Source: Paracoccaceae bacterium (GTDB lineage Bacteria > Pseudomonadota > Alphaproteobacteria > Rhodobacterales > Rhodobacteraceae). Taken from it: a stretch of DNA of 60,310 nucleotides. The stretch's first letter is position 1. Every line of letters begins with the position of its first letter. Positions 1 to 9,590 of the stretch are shown here, piece by piece. Location of the stretch: positions 1 to 60,310 of the forward strand of contig JAHEJA010000027.1 in NCBI GenBank assembly GCA_024639125.1, read 5' to 3'. The notes under the pieces were generated by a model. The model made no database searches. It saw only the letters and a list, made by a program, of their open reading frames with translations, and had not been told where the DNA came from. The translations under genes and the position numbers were made by a program.

Positions 1-2
1 AA

Positions 3-77
3 TGGTGCCTAGGGGCGGAATCGAACCACCGACACGAGGATTTTCAATCCACTGCTCTACCCCTGAGCTACCCAGGC
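3..77 (-). tRNA. tRNA-Phe (anticodon GAA)
   Basis: The minus strand folds as a standard cloverleaf. A 7-bp acceptor stem begins GCCTGGG, the D-arm is GCTC/GAGC, the anticodon loop TTGAAAA carries GAA, the T-arm is GGTGG/CCGCC with loop TTCGATT, and discriminator A is followed by an encoded CCA. The anticodon stem (GTGGA/TCCTC) has a T-T mismatch at its second pair. The gene is transcribed away from the window and lies 177 bases downstream of recO, with its own candidate promoter. Confidence 0.95.
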
Positions 78-108
78 ACTGGAAACGACACGTCGTTTGG
101 GTGTGGCG

Positions 109-137
109 GTTCTAGGCCGTTGTTCACGTCGTGTCCA
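109..137 (-). promoter_or_regulatory. Candidate promoter of tRNA-Phe
   Basis: On the minus strand TGGACA (132-137) and TAGAAC (109-114) are separated by 17 bases, a reasonable sigma-70 arrangement ending about 30 bases before the mature tRNA. The leader that would be transcribed contains the inverted repeat AAACGA-CGTG-TCGTTT (83-98). Matches are 5/6 and 4/6, so the call is plausible rather than proven. Nothing else is seen in 138-254. Confidence 0.45.
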
Positions 138-254
138 GAGGCTTGTCGCAAAAAACATCGAAATGTTTAAAATAATTTCTTCAAGCACAAGTCATTGAGA
201 CCATTGCAATGTTCAAGTTTGCAGATAAAGCAGGAAATCCCCCTTATCGCCGTC

Positions 255-986
255 CTAGGACGAGACCTGACGTGCAAAAATATCGACAAACCGTGCTCGG
301 GCAGAGGGCATGTCAGTCAAATCTAATTGTTTGGCAACTTTGCTTTTCCAGAAGAACTCTAGCACCTGAAGACCTGCCAACACATCAGCATCCTGACCGG
401 TTCCAGTGTGCTTTAGACAATCAGGAAGCGGCAAAAGCCGGTCCGCCCATTCCCCTGCCCCTTGGCGCGATACTGCCCGTCCAGATTTAGGGGAAATATA
501 AATCAAATCCTCAATTTCACCTGTCACGGCGCAGCTTTCCAGATCAAGACCGAACCCGATTTCCTGCAATACTTGCATTTCCCACTGCACGTAAGCCAAT
601 GGAAACAGGTCTGTTTGTGGCAAAAGATCCAAAAGCCGCTCAGTATGGGCATAAAGCTGGGGGCATGCTATGCGTTCAGCCAAGGTCACATGTGCCATTG
701 CGCAAACCGCGTTCAGACCGGCCAAAGCAAGGCGATCATTCAAAGCAACGGCAGCACGGCTTTTGATTGGCTCAACCGTGAAAGCGCCAAGATGGGCTTC
801 TAGCCGTGCACGCCATGCAACATCAAGCCGCGCCCCAAGCTGAAGAACGGGCGCCATACGCCGCCCTGCCCCGCCACGTATAATGCCAGAATGACGGCCA
901 TGCTCTTGGGTTAGGATATCAACGATTGCTGATCCCTCTCCGTGTTTGCGCACGCTTAATAATACGCCTTGGTCTCTCCATTCCAT
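255..986 (-). CDS. recO: DNA repair protein RecO
   Basis: RecO helps load RecA by displacing SSB in the RecFOR recombination-repair pathway. The 243-residue product has the expected N-terminal OB-fold start (MEWRDQGVLLSVRKHGEGSA) followed by the helical C-terminal half, with the alphaproteobacterial signature GFGLDLESCAVTG near residue 142. Length is normal. It is the last gene of the rpoZ-to-recO run, 38 bases after DUF1491. No strong ribosome site precedes the ATG, so it may depend on read-through transcription from the genes upstream. Identification rests on family similarity and on the classical era-recO neighbourhood. Confidence 0.95.
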   Translation of the reverse strand: MEWRDQGVLLSVRKHGEGSAIVDILTQEHGRHSGIIRGGAGRRMAPVLQLGARLDVAWRARLEAHLGAFTVEPIKSRAAVALNDRLALAGLNAVCAMAHVTLAERIACPQLYAHTERLLDLLPQTDLFPLAYVQWEMQVLQEIGFGLDLESCAVTGEIEDLIYISPKSGRAVSRQGAGEWADRLLPLPDCLKHTGTGQDADVLAGLQVLEFFWKSKVAKQLDLTDMPSARARFVDIFARQVSS

Positions 987-1024
987 GGGGTCAAGGTGCC
1001 GCGAATATCGTGAATTGCCAAGCG

Positions 1025-1345
1025 TTAATACGCATCAAGGAAATGCCGCCCTTGCGCGTCTTCTATTTCAATAACCCATAGATCAGGATCGCTTTTGCAT
1101 TGACGTGCGATCACAGTGTCAACTTCATGCTCTGGCCCTATGCTCAGCTCGCGCCATATTTGATCGTTGGCTTCGAAATCAAATGTCTTTTGGAATAGTT
1201 TTGCCTGCCCATCTAAGGTCGCTAATTTCACTAAGATTGCGCCGGCGGTATCATCCCCGTGACGCACGACAAAGGCAGGGATGTTTTCCAGGGAAAGCCG
1301 TTTGATATAGGCTTTTACCCAGAATTCACTTGCCAGTCGGGTCAT
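1025..1345 (-). CDS. DUF1491 family protein
   Basis: A 106-residue protein matching the DUF1491 family as I know it from Rhodobacterales and Rhizobiales. The N-terminal segment (LASEFWVKAYIKRL) and the later run of acidic and aromatic residues (PDLWVIEIED, then FLDAY at the C-terminus) are typical. Its start codon overlaps the era stop by four bases (ATGA), which indicates translational coupling to era. Function is unknown. Position between era and recO suggests it travels with ribosome and DNA maintenance genes but says nothing specific. No signal peptide or membrane segment is seen. Confidence 0.85.
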   Translation of the reverse strand: MTRLASEFWVKAYIKRLSLENIPAFVVRHGDDTAGAILVKLATLDGQAKLFQKTFDFEANDQIWRELSIGPEHEVDTVIARQCKSDPDLWVIEIEDAQGRHFLDAY

Positions 1346-2247
1346 GCGTTCCCGTCTTTGAAATCAAGACCCATTTCGGAATAACGCTCGGCTTCTTCAA
1401 GCCATTTTTCGCGAACTTTCACTTGGCAAAACAGGTGGACGCGACGGCCCAAGAATTCTTCGAGCTCTTCGCGCGCCGCTTTAGACACCGATTTGATAGT
1501 TTCGCCCTTGTTACCAAGGATAATGCCTTTGTGACCATCTCGGCTTACGTAGATGATTTGATCTATGCGCGCGCTGCCGTCTTTGCGCTCTTCCCAATTT
1601 TCTGTTTCCACAGTCAATTGGTAGGGCAATTCTTGGTGCAAGCGAAGCGTCAGCTTTTCACGGGTCATTTCCGCAGCGATCATGCGCATCGGAAGATCGG
1701 CAATTTGATCTTCTGGGTATAACCATGGGCTTTCGGGCAGCTCGCCTGCGAGCCATTCCCGAAGCGCCTGCACCCCGTGGCCTTTTTCGGCAGAGATCAT
1801 AAACGTTTGTTCAAAGCCGAACCGCTCATTCATATCTTGTGTCAACTGCAATAGAACTTCGGCTTGGACACGGTCGATTTTGTTGATGGCCAAGGCAACA
1901 CGCCGCCCTTTGGCGACTTCGTTCATTTGGGTTAAAATATTTTCGACACCTTCGGTAATACCACGATGCGCTTCGATCAATAGGACCGTGATATCCGCAT
2001 CTGCAGCGCCGCCCCATGCCGCAGCAACCATGGCGCGATCCAACCGTCGACGCGGGCGGAACAATCCGGGCGTATCGACGAAAACGATCTGGGCATCCCC
2101 TTCTAGGGCGACACCCCGAATACGCGCCCGTGTGGTTTGCACCTTGTGGGTCACGATGGATACTTTGGCACCCACCATGCGGTTCAACAGTGTTGATTTA
2201 CCTGCATTTGGTTCACCGATTAAAGCGACAAATCCCGCCTTGGTCAT
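1342..2247 (-). CDS. era: GTPase Era, 16S rRNA/30S assembly factor
   Basis: Era binds the 3' end of 16S rRNA during 30S maturation. The 301-residue protein carries the G1 loop GEPNAGKST (residues 11-19), the DTPG motif near residue 59, NKID near 120, and a C-terminal KH domain with the GxxG-type turn in [14 protein letters not shown]. Length is normal. The start overlaps the end of rnc by four bases, and the stop overlaps the DUF1491 start by four bases, so the three genes are probably translated as a coupled unit. This rnc-era-recO order is widespread in proteobacteria. Confidence 0.98.
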   Translation of the reverse strand: MTKAGFVALIGEPNAGKSTLLNRMVGAKVSIVTHKVQTTRARIRGVALEGDAQIVFVDTPGLFRPRRRLDRAMVAAAWGGAADADITVLLIEAHRGITEGVENILTQMNEVAKGRRVALAINKIDRVQAEVLLQLTQDMNERFGFEQTFMISAEKGHGVQALREWLAGELPESPWLYPEDQIADLPMRMIAAEMTREKLTLRLHQELPYQLTVETENWEERKDGSARIDQIIYVSRDGHKGIILGNKGETIKSVSKAAREELEEFLGRRVHLFCQVKVREKWLEEAERYSEMGLDFKDGNA

Positions 2248-2927
2248 TTTGTTTCCAATCTTGTCAAAAGCTCTTTGGCTGCCATTTGTTCAGCGTGTCG
2301 CTTGGTGCCTGCTTTTGCTTTTTGTGTTTCACCGTTTTCGACCTGAGCTTCGATCACAAACATCGGAGCATGGTCCGGCCCTTCGCGCGATATCATAACA
2401 TATTTAGGGGGTTGATAGCCACGGGCTTGGGCCCATTCTTGTAACGCGGTTTTTGGGTCACGCGCGTCCGTTTCTACTGTGTTGATGCGTTTGGTCCAAT
2501 GCTTCAATATGACAGACTGTGCAGCGCCAAAGCCACCGTCCAAATATACCGCAGCAATGATTGCTTCCATGGCATCCCCAAGCAGTGCTTGCTTGCGACG
2601 ACCGCCTGATATCATTTCAGATCGGCCCATTTTCAACACGGAGCCAACATCCAAATCCAAGGCAACATCTGCGCATGTTTCTTTGCGAACCAATGAATTG
2701 TACCGTGGTGCAAGCGTGCCTTCGCGGGCTTTTATATCATCTGCGAGCAATGCTTCGGCCATAACCAACCCCAATACGCGATCGCCTAGGAATTCAAGCC
2801 TTTGATTATCGCGTTTTTGGGCTGTTACAAATGACGAGTGCGTCAAGGCTTCTATCAGCAATTCCGGCTTGCTGAAGCTATGCCCTAAACGTTTGGCAAA
2901 ATCTTGGACGTCTGCAGATAACTTCAC
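2244..2927 (-). CDS. rnc: Ribonuclease III
   Basis: RNase III cleaves double-stranded RNA, including rRNA precursors. The 227-residue protein has the catalytic signature [12 protein letters not shown] (Glu45 and Asp49 within it), a second acidic cluster in [16 protein letters not shown] near residue 120, and a C-terminal dsRNA-binding domain from about residue 155 ([17 protein letters not shown] through [13 protein letters not shown]). Both ends overlap neighbours by four bases (lepB upstream, era downstream). Confidence 0.98.
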   Translation of the reverse strand: MKLSADVQDFAKRLGHSFSKPELLIEALTHSSFVTAQKRDNQRLEFLGDRVLGLVMAEALLADDIKAREGTLAPRYNSLVRKETCADVALDLDVGSVLKMGRSEMISGGRRKQALLGDAMEAIIAAVYLDGGFGAAQSVILKHWTKRINTVETDARDPKTALQEWAQARGYQPPKYVMISREGPDHAPMFVIEAQVENGETQKAKAGTKRHAEQMAAKELLTRLETK

Positions 2928-3760
2928 TCGATAGCCTTAAAGTAGCGGTCTGAACGCCATGTCCAGAAGAACAGCACAGAGCGCCCAGAAGAGGAGAACA
3001 CGATGCGGTCTGCACGACCAATAAGGTCTTCGTATGGGACAAAGCCAACACCCCCCCGTACTTGGCGTACGCGGCTATCCGTAGAATTATCACGATTGTC
3101 ACCCATAAAAAAGAAATGACCATCAGGAACCGTAAAGACTGGCGTATTGTCTAGACTCTGATCGCCTATATTCAAGGTAGAATACTTGACCCCATTGGGA
3201 AGCGTTTCATAGCGGCGTTCTTTTTCACAGAGGGCACCATCACCAACAGCGCCGTTTGAACACCGTGGGCGATTGCCAAATGGTCCCTGAGGTTCCATTA
3301 TTTCTTCAAAGGTGCCAGCAGGTTCAATTTGCACGGCAACATCGTTCAAATAAATGACGCTATCTTTGACTTGAACGCGATCTCCGGGCAATCCGATCAA
3401 TCGTTTGATATAATCACGGCCCGTGACAGGATGGCGGAACACGACCACATCGCCGCGTTCAGGATCCCCCCCAAACAGCCGCTTGTTATCTTTTTTCAAA
3501 AAGCCGCAGATGTCTTCGGCATCAACGTTGATCCCAAATCGCGGGATAATCACACTGGGACAGGACGCATAAGAATACCCATAGGCCATTTTATTCACGA
3601 ACAGAAAATCACCAATCAGCAATGTGTCTTTCATCGATCCTGATGGGATCCAAAAAGGTTGAAACAAAAGGCTACGGAACAGTCCGGCCATCAGTAGCGC
3701 GTAAACCACCGTTTTGATTGTTTCCCACAAAGAGTTGGATTTTTTTGCTTCGCTCGCCAT
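2924..3760 (-). CDS. lepB: Signal peptidase I
   Basis: LepB removes signal peptides from secreted proteins at the inner membrane. The 278-residue protein has one clear N-terminal membrane segment (about residues 16-35), the catalytic serine in [10 protein letters not shown] (Ser42), the general-base lysine in [13 protein letters not shown] (Lys119), and the later family box [12 protein letters not shown] Cys-containing insert lies between the two catalytic motifs. It sits 54 bases after acpS and overlaps rnc by four bases. Confidence 0.97.
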   Translation of the reverse strand: MASEAKKSNSLWETIKTVVYALLMAGLFRSLLFQPFWIPSGSMKDTLLIGDFLFVNKMAYGYSYASCPSVIIPRFGINVDAEDICGFLKKDNKRLFGGDPERGDVVVFRHPVTGRDYIKRLIGLPGDRVQVKDSVIYLNDVAVQIEPAGTFEEIMEPQGPFGNRPRCSNGAVGDGALCEKERRYETLPNGVKYSTLNIGDQSLDNTPVFTVPDGHFFFMGDNRDNSTDSRVRQVRGGVGFVPYEDLIGRADRIVFSSSGRSVLFFWTWRSDRYFKAIE

Positions 3761-3814
3761 TGGGCGTCTCCTGAATTCTGGATAAGTGCTACATGGTCGC
3801 TACGCCACAAGGAG

Positions 3815-4216
3815 TCAAGCGATTGGACGTGCTTCGATCACAACAAACGCCTGTGCCCATGGGTGATCATCCGTCAAAGTCACATGTAGAATTGCTTCGT
3901 GTCCGGCGGGTGTCATGTCATCCAAACGCTGCTTGGCCCATCCCGTCAGATGCATAACCGGCTGACCGGTTTTCAAGTTGGACACCCCCATGTCCTTCCA
4001 GCTGATCCCCATTCTTAGACCCGTCCCCAATGCCTTGGAACAGGCTTCTTTTGCGGCCCAACGCTTGGCATAAGTTCCGGCAACATCTTGCCGCCGCTCT
4101 GCCTTGGATTGCTCTCTGTCAGTGAACACGCGATTGCGGAAACGGTCGCCATGACGTTCTAAAACACCAGCGATCCGTTCAATATTAGCAAGATCCGACC
4201 CGATGCCCAAGATCAT
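3815..4216 (-). CDS. acpS: Holo-[acyl-carrier-protein] synthase
   Basis: AcpS transfers 4'-phosphopantetheine from CoA to the acyl carrier protein. The 133-residue length is typical. The magnesium-binding signature [11 protein letters not shown] is at the N-terminus (Asp8), and the second signature [16 protein letters not shown], with the catalytic Glu, is near residue 57. It begins 3 bases after the pdxJ stop, so it shares the operon. The pdxJ-acpS-lepB order is conserved in many proteobacteria. Confidence 0.97.
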   Translation of the reverse strand: MILGIGSDLANIERIAGVLERHGDRFRNRVFTDREQSKAERRQDVAGTYAKRWAAKEACSKALGTGLRMGISWKDMGVSNLKTGQPVMHLTGWAKQRLDDMTPAGHEAILHVTLTDDHPWAQAFVVIEARPIA

Positions 4217-4219
4217 GGC

Positions 4220-4972
4220 TTATCCTCGTGCTTCATCCATCAAACGGCGCATTTCTTTGATTGCTGGCTCAAGACCCCGAAAGATTGCTTCGCCAATGAT
4301 AAAGTGGCCAATGTTCAATTCCTGAACTTGGGGAAGTGCCGCGATCGGTGCGACTGTACCATATGTCAAACCGTGACCTGCATGCACTTCAAGCCCAAGA
4401 GAATGCGCATAGCTTGCCATTTCAGTTAGCTTTTTCAGCTCTTGATCACGCTTGTCAAACGCGCCCTCGGCATGAAAATCACAATAGGCCCCAGTGTGCA
4501 ATTCAATCACATGCGCACCAATACGATTTGCGGCATCGATTTGACGTTTATCCGCAGCAATAAAGATTGAAACGCGGCACCCTGCATCGAGCAAAGGCGC
4601 AATAAAATGCGCAAGGCTGTTTTCTTCTTTTGCGACTTCTAACCCGCCTTCGGTGGTGCGCTCTTCGCGCTTTTCCGGAACGATACAAACCGCATGCGGT
4701 TTGTGCCGCAAGGCGATTTTTTGCATCTCAGAGGTGGCGGCCATTTCAAAGTTCAACGGGACGGACAAAGCCTCCATCAATCCATCAATGTCTTTATCCG
4801 AAATATGACGGCGATCTTCGCGTAGATGCGCGGTGATCCCATTTGCGCCCGCATCTTGTGCAATCAGTGCCGCACGTACAGGATCAGGATAGGCAGACCC
4901 ACGGGCATTGCGCACTGTTGCCACGTGATCAATATTCACACCCAATCGTAAAACATCGCTCGCTGTCATCAT
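4220..4972 (-). CDS. pdxJ: Pyridoxine 5'-phosphate synthase
   Basis: PdxJ condenses 1-deoxyxylulose 5-phosphate with 3-amino-2-oxopropyl phosphate to make pyridoxine 5'-phosphate, the last ring-forming step of vitamin B6 synthesis. The family opening [18 protein letters not shown] and the motif [15 protein letters not shown] are present, as is the C-terminal [16 protein letters not shown]. An in-frame GTG at 4996 is possible, but GGAG lies five bases before the ATG at 4972, so I place the start there (250 residues). The next ATG, one codon later, is equally usable. Confidence 0.95.
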   Translation of the reverse strand: MMTASDVLRLGVNIDHVATVRNARGSAYPDPVRAALIAQDAGANGITAHLREDRRHISDKDIDGLMEALSVPLNFEMAATSEMQKIALRHKPHAVCIVPEKREERTTEGGLEVAKEENSLAHFIAPLLDAGCRVSIFIAADKRQIDAANRIGAHVIELHTGAYCDFHAEGAFDKRDQELKKLTEMASYAHSLGLEVHAGHGLTYGTVAPIAALPQVQELNIGHFIIGEAIFRGLEPAIKEMRRLMDEARG

Positions 4973-5008
4973 GCTTACTCCAAATAAATCAGGCACATGC
5001 TAGTCTAT

Positions 5009-5662
5009 TTATTTTTGCTCGTCAGTACCAGATTTAGGCTTTTTCTTGAGTTTTAAAAGTTTTTCTTTCAACGCACCTTTGCGGCGATTTTGATAGGCAT
5101 GAATAATCGGTACACTTAGGTAATAGGAAATTACTGCGGCAATGGTTCCCGGTATTATGGCGCCAATCATGTAGGGCAAGAATACTTCGTTATAAAACAA
5201 AATAAGCTTGGTCCAATCGGTGGTATTGTTGGTAAACAAAGCCATAACATTATGCTTTAAATCAGCGGATGCATCGACAAATTTGCCAAGCAAGCCCCGT
5301 TCCAAATGCTGTGCAGTGCGCAACGGTTGCCCAAGCAAAAAATGCCCTGTGCTTAGTGAAACCATCGCAATCGGAACATAGGTCAATGGATTACCAAAAA
5401 AGGTAGCCAATAAAGAAGCTATGACGTTGCCCCGAAAAATTCGCGCCAAAACAAAAGCGAATATAAAATGAAGCCCGAAAAAAGGGGTAAAGGTTGTAAA
5501 GACACCAACACCGATACCACGCGCAATTTTCGTAGGCGTATCAGGCAAACGCCGCACGCGATGCGATACGTAATAAAAGGCCCGTGCCCACCCACCGCGC
5601 GGCCATAGGAATTCTTTTATAACAGATAAAAGAGGTCGCCTGTCTCTGCGCTTAAAGACCAC
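5009..5662 (-). CDS. DUF2062 domain membrane protein
   Basis: A 217-residue protein with the DUF2062 pattern: a basic N-terminus, the segment RGIGVGVFTTFTPFFGLHFIFAF (about residues 45-67, the first membrane helix), then ATFFGNPLTYVPIAM (residues 86-100), and a third helix near residue 160 (MIGAIIPGTIAAVISYYL). The tail is lysine-rich (LKEKLLKLKKKPK). Function is unknown. It starts 8 bases after the rsh stop and precedes pdxJ, so it is co-transcribed with the stringent-response gene. Hydrophobicity and the family resemblance are seen directly; no activity can be inferred. Confidence 0.85.
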   Translation of the reverse strand: MVFKRRDRRPLLSVIKEFLWPRGGWARAFYYVSHRVRRLPDTPTKIARGIGVGVFTTFTPFFGLHFIFAFVLARIFRGNVIASLLATFFGNPLTYVPIAMVSLSTGHFLLGQPLRTAQHLERGLLGKFVDASADLKHNVMALFTNNTTDWTKLILFYNEVFLPYMIGAIIPGTIAAVISYYLSVPIIHAYQNRRKGALKEKLLKLKKKPKSGTDEQK

Positions 5663-5670
5663 ACATCACC

Positions 5671-7815
5671 TCATCCTTTTGCTTTGAGGATACGCGACTT
5701 GACAATGTCTGGCCTACGTAACCGCACCACCGAGGTCACTTCGTTTTCTGCTTCTAATGATGAGAGAACAGAATGAAAATGCTCAAGGTCGCGTAAATCT
5801 ACATCCATGTGGATCGTATAAAAATCTTGTCTACGGTCAACAAATTCAAGATCAGAGATATTCGCTTGTTGCTCACCGATCAAGGTGCAAATATGGCCTA
5901 ATACGCCAGCATCATTGCTAATCGTCATAGCCATAGTAACATTATATATAGCCGGATGTTTACCAACATGCCAATGCAGGTCTAGCCATTTTGCCGGATT
6001 GTTTTCGAACATTTCTAATAATCCGCAATCAATTGCATGGACAATCACGCCCCGCCCCGTTGCTTTGATCCCGACGATACGTTCGCCTGGCAAAGGCTGA
6101 CAACAAATGTCACGATTGACTTGCTGCCCTTTTGACAATCCGATCACAGCACGCTGTTTGTCGATATTTTCCACCTCGACATGACCAAGATCAGAATAAA
6201 CCGCATGCACGACATCCCGTGGTCGAATGTCGTTCGACCCTAGCTTGGCAAGCATGTCATCCACACTAGGCAGATTTAGCTTTTTGGCGGCTGTTTCTAA
6301 CGCTTTATCCGTGGCTTTCTTGTTCACATGTTCAAACGCAGCGCGGGCAAATTCGCGGCCCATCAGGATATATTGATCCCGAACTTGTTCCTTGATGCTT
6401 TTGTTAATCGCCGTTTTTGCTTTGCCTGTGACGACCATTTCCAACCAATCCACATGCGGCATTTGCCCCTGTGCAGTGATCACTTCGATCGTTTGACCAT
6501 TTCGCAATGGCTTGTACAATGGATACCGCAAGCCATCTACTTTGGCTCCAACCGTGCGGTGCCCGATACGCGTGTGAATAGCATAAGCAAAGTCAATCGG
6601 CGTAGCGCCGCGTGGTAATTTGATCACCTCGCCTTTGGGGGTAAAGCAGAACACTTTGTCTGAATACATTTCCAACTTAACGGCTTCTAGAAAAGCTGTG
6701 GGATCTTCGTCGGTGTCAAATTGTTCAATAAGCTCGCGAATCCAACGCACCGGATCAACCGTAAACGGATTTTCACTGCGTGATCCGTCTTTGTAGGACC
6801 AATGCGCAGCAACACCGGTTTCCGCAACATCATGCATTTGCTGTGTGCGCATTTGCACTTCGACTTGTTTCCCATCACGGCCTTTGACCGTGGTATGGAT
6901 CGAACGATACCCGTTGGTTTTTGGCTGGCTGATATAATCCTTGAACCGTCCTGGAACGGCGCGCCACCGTTGGTGAATAACGCCTAGAACACGATAACAA
7001 TCCGCTTCATTTTGCGTGATTACCCGAAACCCGTAAATATCGGACAGACGCGAAAATGACAGCTCTTTTTCCTGCATTTTGCGCCAAATAGAATAGGGTT
7101 TTTTGGCGCGTCCATACACGGTTGCTTCGATCCCAGCTTTAGCAAGCTCCGTGCGCATATCCGTCGAAATGCGATCCACGACATCGCCGGTTTCTTTTTG
7201 AAGGGTAATAAAGCGACGAAGGATCGACGTCCGTCCTTCGGGGTTCAATACGCGAAACGCCAAATCTTCTAGTTCTTCGCGCATGGATTGCATGCCCATA
7301 CGTCCAGCAAGAGGCGCAAAGATATCCATGGTTTCGCGCGCTTTTTGCACCTGCTTTTCGGGTGTCATCGCACGAATTGTGCTCATGTTATGTAGACGGT
7401 CCGCCAATTTAACCAACATCACACGCATATCTTTGGCGATTGCCATCAATAGTTTACGGGTATTTTCGGCTTCTTTGGTTGCTGTCGAACTTAGCTGCAT
7501 CTTGGTTAGGTTCGTCACACCATCAACAAGCATTGCGATTTCTGGGGAAAATAGCTCTGCAATTTCTTGCTTGGTCGAGGCTGTGTCTTCGATGGTATCG
7601 TGCAGCAATCCCGTAATGATGGACGCATCATCTAGCTTTTGGTTTGCCAAGATCACGGACACGGCAACGGGATGTGTATAATAGGGTTCGCCAGATTTTC
7701 GAAACTGGCCTTCATGTTTCTCGCGGCCATAATTGTAGGCCGCGATGATCAAGTCGCTATTAGATTTGGGATTATAGCTTTTTACCAGCGAGGCAAGGTC
7801 TTCGGCAGAAATCAT
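5671..7815 (-). CDS. rsh: Bifunctional (p)ppGpp synthetase/hydrolase (RelA/SpoT family)
   Basis: The 714-residue protein makes and degrades the stringent-response alarmone. The hydrolase HD domain is intact (THPV near residue 47, LLHDTIEDT with His72-Asp73). The synthetase domain has LSDIYGFRVIT and the RFKD form of the RXKD/EXDD motif (RFKDYISQPKTNGYRSIHT), which marks bifunctional rather than synthetase-only enzymes. TGS (about 390-450) and C-terminal ACT domains follow. It is the only such gene in the window. It lies 21 bases after rpoZ, the classical rpoZ-spoT coupling, which puts the RNA-polymerase omega subunit (part of a ppGpp site in proteobacteria) next to the alarmone enzyme. Confidence 0.96.
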   Translation of the reverse strand: MISAEDLASLVKSYNPKSNSDLIIAAYNYGREKHEGQFRKSGEPYYTHPVAVSVILANQKLDDASIITGLLHDTIEDTASTKQEIAELFSPEIAMLVDGVTNLTKMQLSSTATKEAENTRKLLMAIAKDMRVMLVKLADRLHNMSTIRAMTPEKQVQKARETMDIFAPLAGRMGMQSMREELEDLAFRVLNPEGRTSILRRFITLQKETGDVVDRISTDMRTELAKAGIEATVYGRAKKPYSIWRKMQEKELSFSRLSDIYGFRVITQNEADCYRVLGVIHQRWRAVPGRFKDYISQPKTNGYRSIHTTVKGRDGKQVEVQMRTQQMHDVAETGVAAHWSYKDGSRSENPFTVDPVRWIRELIEQFDTDEDPTAFLEAVKLEMYSDKVFCFTPKGEVIKLPRGATPIDFAYAIHTRIGHRTVGAKVDGLRYPLYKPLRNGQTIEVITAQGQMPHVDWLEMVVTGKAKTAINKSIKEQVRDQYILMGREFARAAFEHVNKKATDKALETAAKKLNLPSVDDMLAKLGSNDIRPRDVVHAVYSDLGHVEVENIDKQRAVIGLSKGQQVNRDICCQPLPGERIVGIKATGRGVIVHAIDCGLLEMFENNPAKWLDLHWHVGKHPAIYNVTMAMTISNDAGVLGHICTLIGEQQANISDLEFVDRRQDFYTIHMDVDLRDLEHFHSVLSSLEAENEVTSVVRLRRPDIVKSRILKAKG

Positions 7816-7836
7816 ATGCAGAAGCCTTTGTCCGTT

Positions 7837-8190
7837 TTAAGATTGACCCTGTGCCGCCATCAAAGCACGTAGAAGTTTTTCTTCTGACATATCATCTTCT
7901 TCGGGGCGATCCGCTTCGCCGCCCATCAAAAGCGCCATTGAGTCATCTTCTGGCTCATCAACTTCGATCTGTGTTTGATTGCTTTCGATTAGCCGCTCGC
8001 GTAGCTGGTCCGCAGTCTGGGTTTCGTCTGCGATTTCACGCAATGAAACGACTGGGTTTTTGTCGTTGTCACGATCAACAGTGATAGCAGATCCCGCGGA
8101 AATTTCACGCGCACGGTGGGCTGCCAACATGACAAGCTCGAACCGGTTAGGGACTTTATCTACGCAATCTTCTACAGTAACGCGGGCCAT
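7837..8190 (-). CDS. rpoZ: RNA polymerase omega subunit
   Basis: Omega assists assembly of RNA polymerase. The start at 8190 ([20 protein letters not shown]) is chosen because GGAG sits six bases upstream and the family always begins there; the longer open frame to 8295 would overlap the end of folK. The 117-residue protein has the conserved [11 protein letters not shown] segment and a long acidic C-terminal tail ([18 protein letters not shown]), usual in alphaproteobacteria. It is 21 bases upstream of the (p)ppGpp gene. Confidence 0.96.
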   Translation of the reverse strand: MARVTVEDCVDKVPNRFELVMLAAHRAREISAGSAITVDRDNDKNPVVSLREIADETQTADQLRERLIESNQTQIEVDEPEDDSMALLMGGEADRPEEDDMSEEKLLRALMAAQGQS

Positions 8191-8261
8191 TGGACACTCC
8201 AATAATATCGATCGATGAAACACGGCTTTTACGCCGCTCTGGATAGAAACACAAGCAGGTA

Positions 8262-8846
8262 TTACAAAACCTGCAACTCCGCGCGCAAAGCGCATGGCAG
8301 GGCTTGAAACATCTGCGCTACGGTTCGGCCCGTAACGGGGTGAGACCAGTCAGGAACAATGTCATTCAAAGGGCCTAACACAAACGCTCTATCTTGTATG
8401 CGAGGGTGCGGAAGTATCAATGTATCAGGCGCAATTTGCATTTGTGATGCTAAATCTAGATCCAACCAACGATGAAATTCGGCTAAACTCGGTTGGATTT
8501 CATTATTATATGACAGTAAATCCAAATCCAGCGTTCGCATGCCCCATCGCTGCTGTCTTTCGCGCCCGATGTCGGCTTCGATTGCATGCAGGGTGTCCAA
8601 TGTCTTTTGCGCCGAAAAGGGTGACCGAATCAACACACACGCATTGACATAGTCTGGTCCTGCCCCAGCCGGGAAGCAGGGGGTTTTGTAGAACTTACTA
8701 AGTCTAGATAAAAAAAAACCTTTTCGTCTCATGCGGATGAGCGACAAATGTAATATATCCAATGGGTTGATATTTGACCACTCTTGGTTGCTGCCTAACG
8801 CAACCAAACAACCATAGCCATCCGCCCGTATAATATTATTACTCAT
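8262..8846 (-). CDS. folK: 2-amino-4-hydroxy-6-hydroxymethyldihydropteridine diphosphokinase
   Basis: FolK pyrophosphorylates 6-hydroxymethyl-7,8-dihydropterin in folate synthesis. The 194-residue product shows LVALGSNQ near residue 15, [19 protein letters not shown] near residue 52, [17 protein letters not shown] (the signature R-x-R-W-x-x-R-x-x-D-x-D-L) and [16 protein letters not shown]. It is the most upstream gene of this minus-strand run, 71 bases before rpoZ, and is divergent from the NYN-domain gene. Confidence 0.94.
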   Translation of the reverse strand: MSNNIIRADGYGCLVALGSNQEWSNINPLDILHLSLIRMRRKGFFLSRLSKFYKTPCFPAGAGPDYVNACVLIRSPFSAQKTLDTLHAIEADIGRERQQRWGMRTLDLDLLSYNNEIQPSLAEFHRWLDLDLASQMQIAPDTLILPHPRIQDRAFVLGPLNDIVPDWSHPVTGRTVAQMFQALPCALRAELQVL

Positions 8847-8990
8847 CAGGGTAATTTCCTTAATCGTTTGTCACATATTCATGGGTTGCGACTGCCGTCT
8901 AAATGGTTAGTGTTGCTGAGGCTTGTCCAGTCACTAGCTAAATCACTCACGGAAAATTAGGGCAAGCATATATTTGAAAGGGTATTATTT

Positions 8991-9557
8991 ATGTTCTACA
9001 AAGACGAGCGGCTTGCGCTGTTCATCGATGGATCAAATCTTTATGCGGCTGCAAAGTCACTTGGGTTTGACATCGATTACAAATTGTTGCGCACAGAGTT
9101 CATGCGTCGCGGTAAACTATTGCGCGCTTTCTACTATACTGCTTTGCTTGACAACGAAGAATATTCACCGATCCGTCCTTTGGTCGATTGGTTGAATTAC
9201 AATGGCTTCACAATGATCACCAAATCGGCAAAAGAATACACCGATAGCCAAGGTCGTCGCAAAGTCAAAGGCAACATGGATATTGAACTAACTGTGAACG
9301 CAATGGAACTCGCGCCGCATGTAGATCATATCGTTCTGTTTTCAGGCGACGGCGATTTCCGCCCGCTGATCGAAAGCTTGCAACGCCAAGGCGTGCGCGT
9401 TTCAGTCGTGTCAACAATCCGCAGTCAGCCACCGATGATTGCCGACGAACTACGTCGCCAAGCCGATAATTTTATCGAGCTAGATGGATTGCGGGATGTT
9501 ATTGGCCGCCCGCCTCGTGAAGATGACGATCAAACGGCTCAGTATAGCGAAGAATAA
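8991..9557 (+). CDS. NYN domain (LabA/DUF88-type) protein, putative ribonuclease
   Basis: A 188-residue protein with the NYN/PIN-like fold signatures: LFIDGSNLYAAAK (Asp13), KGNMDIELTVNAM (Asp97) and VLFSGDGDFRPLIESL (Asp120, Asp122), the acidic quartet expected to bind metal. RQGVRVSVVS and ADELRRQADNFIEL complete the LabA-like core. NYN proteins are predicted RNases, and some bacterial relatives act in RNA decay. No membrane segment is seen, and the C-terminus is acidic (PREDDDQTAQYSEE). It is a stand-alone gene, divergent from folK and closed by a strong terminator. A ribonuclease role is family inference only. Confidence 0.88.
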   Translation: MFYKDERLALFIDGSNLYAAAKSLGFDIDYKLLRTEFMRRGKLLRAFYYTALLDNEEYSPIRPLVDWLNYNGFTMITKSAKEYTDSQGRRKVKGNMDIELTVNAMELAPHVDHIVLFSGDGDFRPLIESLQRQGVRVSVVSTIRSQPPMIADELRRQADNFIELDGLRDVIGRPPREDDDQTAQYSEE

Positions 9558-9562
9558 AATTG

Positions 9563-9590
9563 AACCCTTGGCAGTGCCAAGGGTTTTTTT
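9563..9590 (+). terminator. Intrinsic terminator after the NYN gene
   Basis: A 10-bp perfect stem AACCCTTGGC / GCCAAGGGTT with a three-base AGT loop is followed directly by a T run (9584-9590). The run reaches the stop codon of the convergent histidine kinase gene, so the hairpin separates two facing genes and may also act, less well, in the other direction. Confidence 0.9.
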
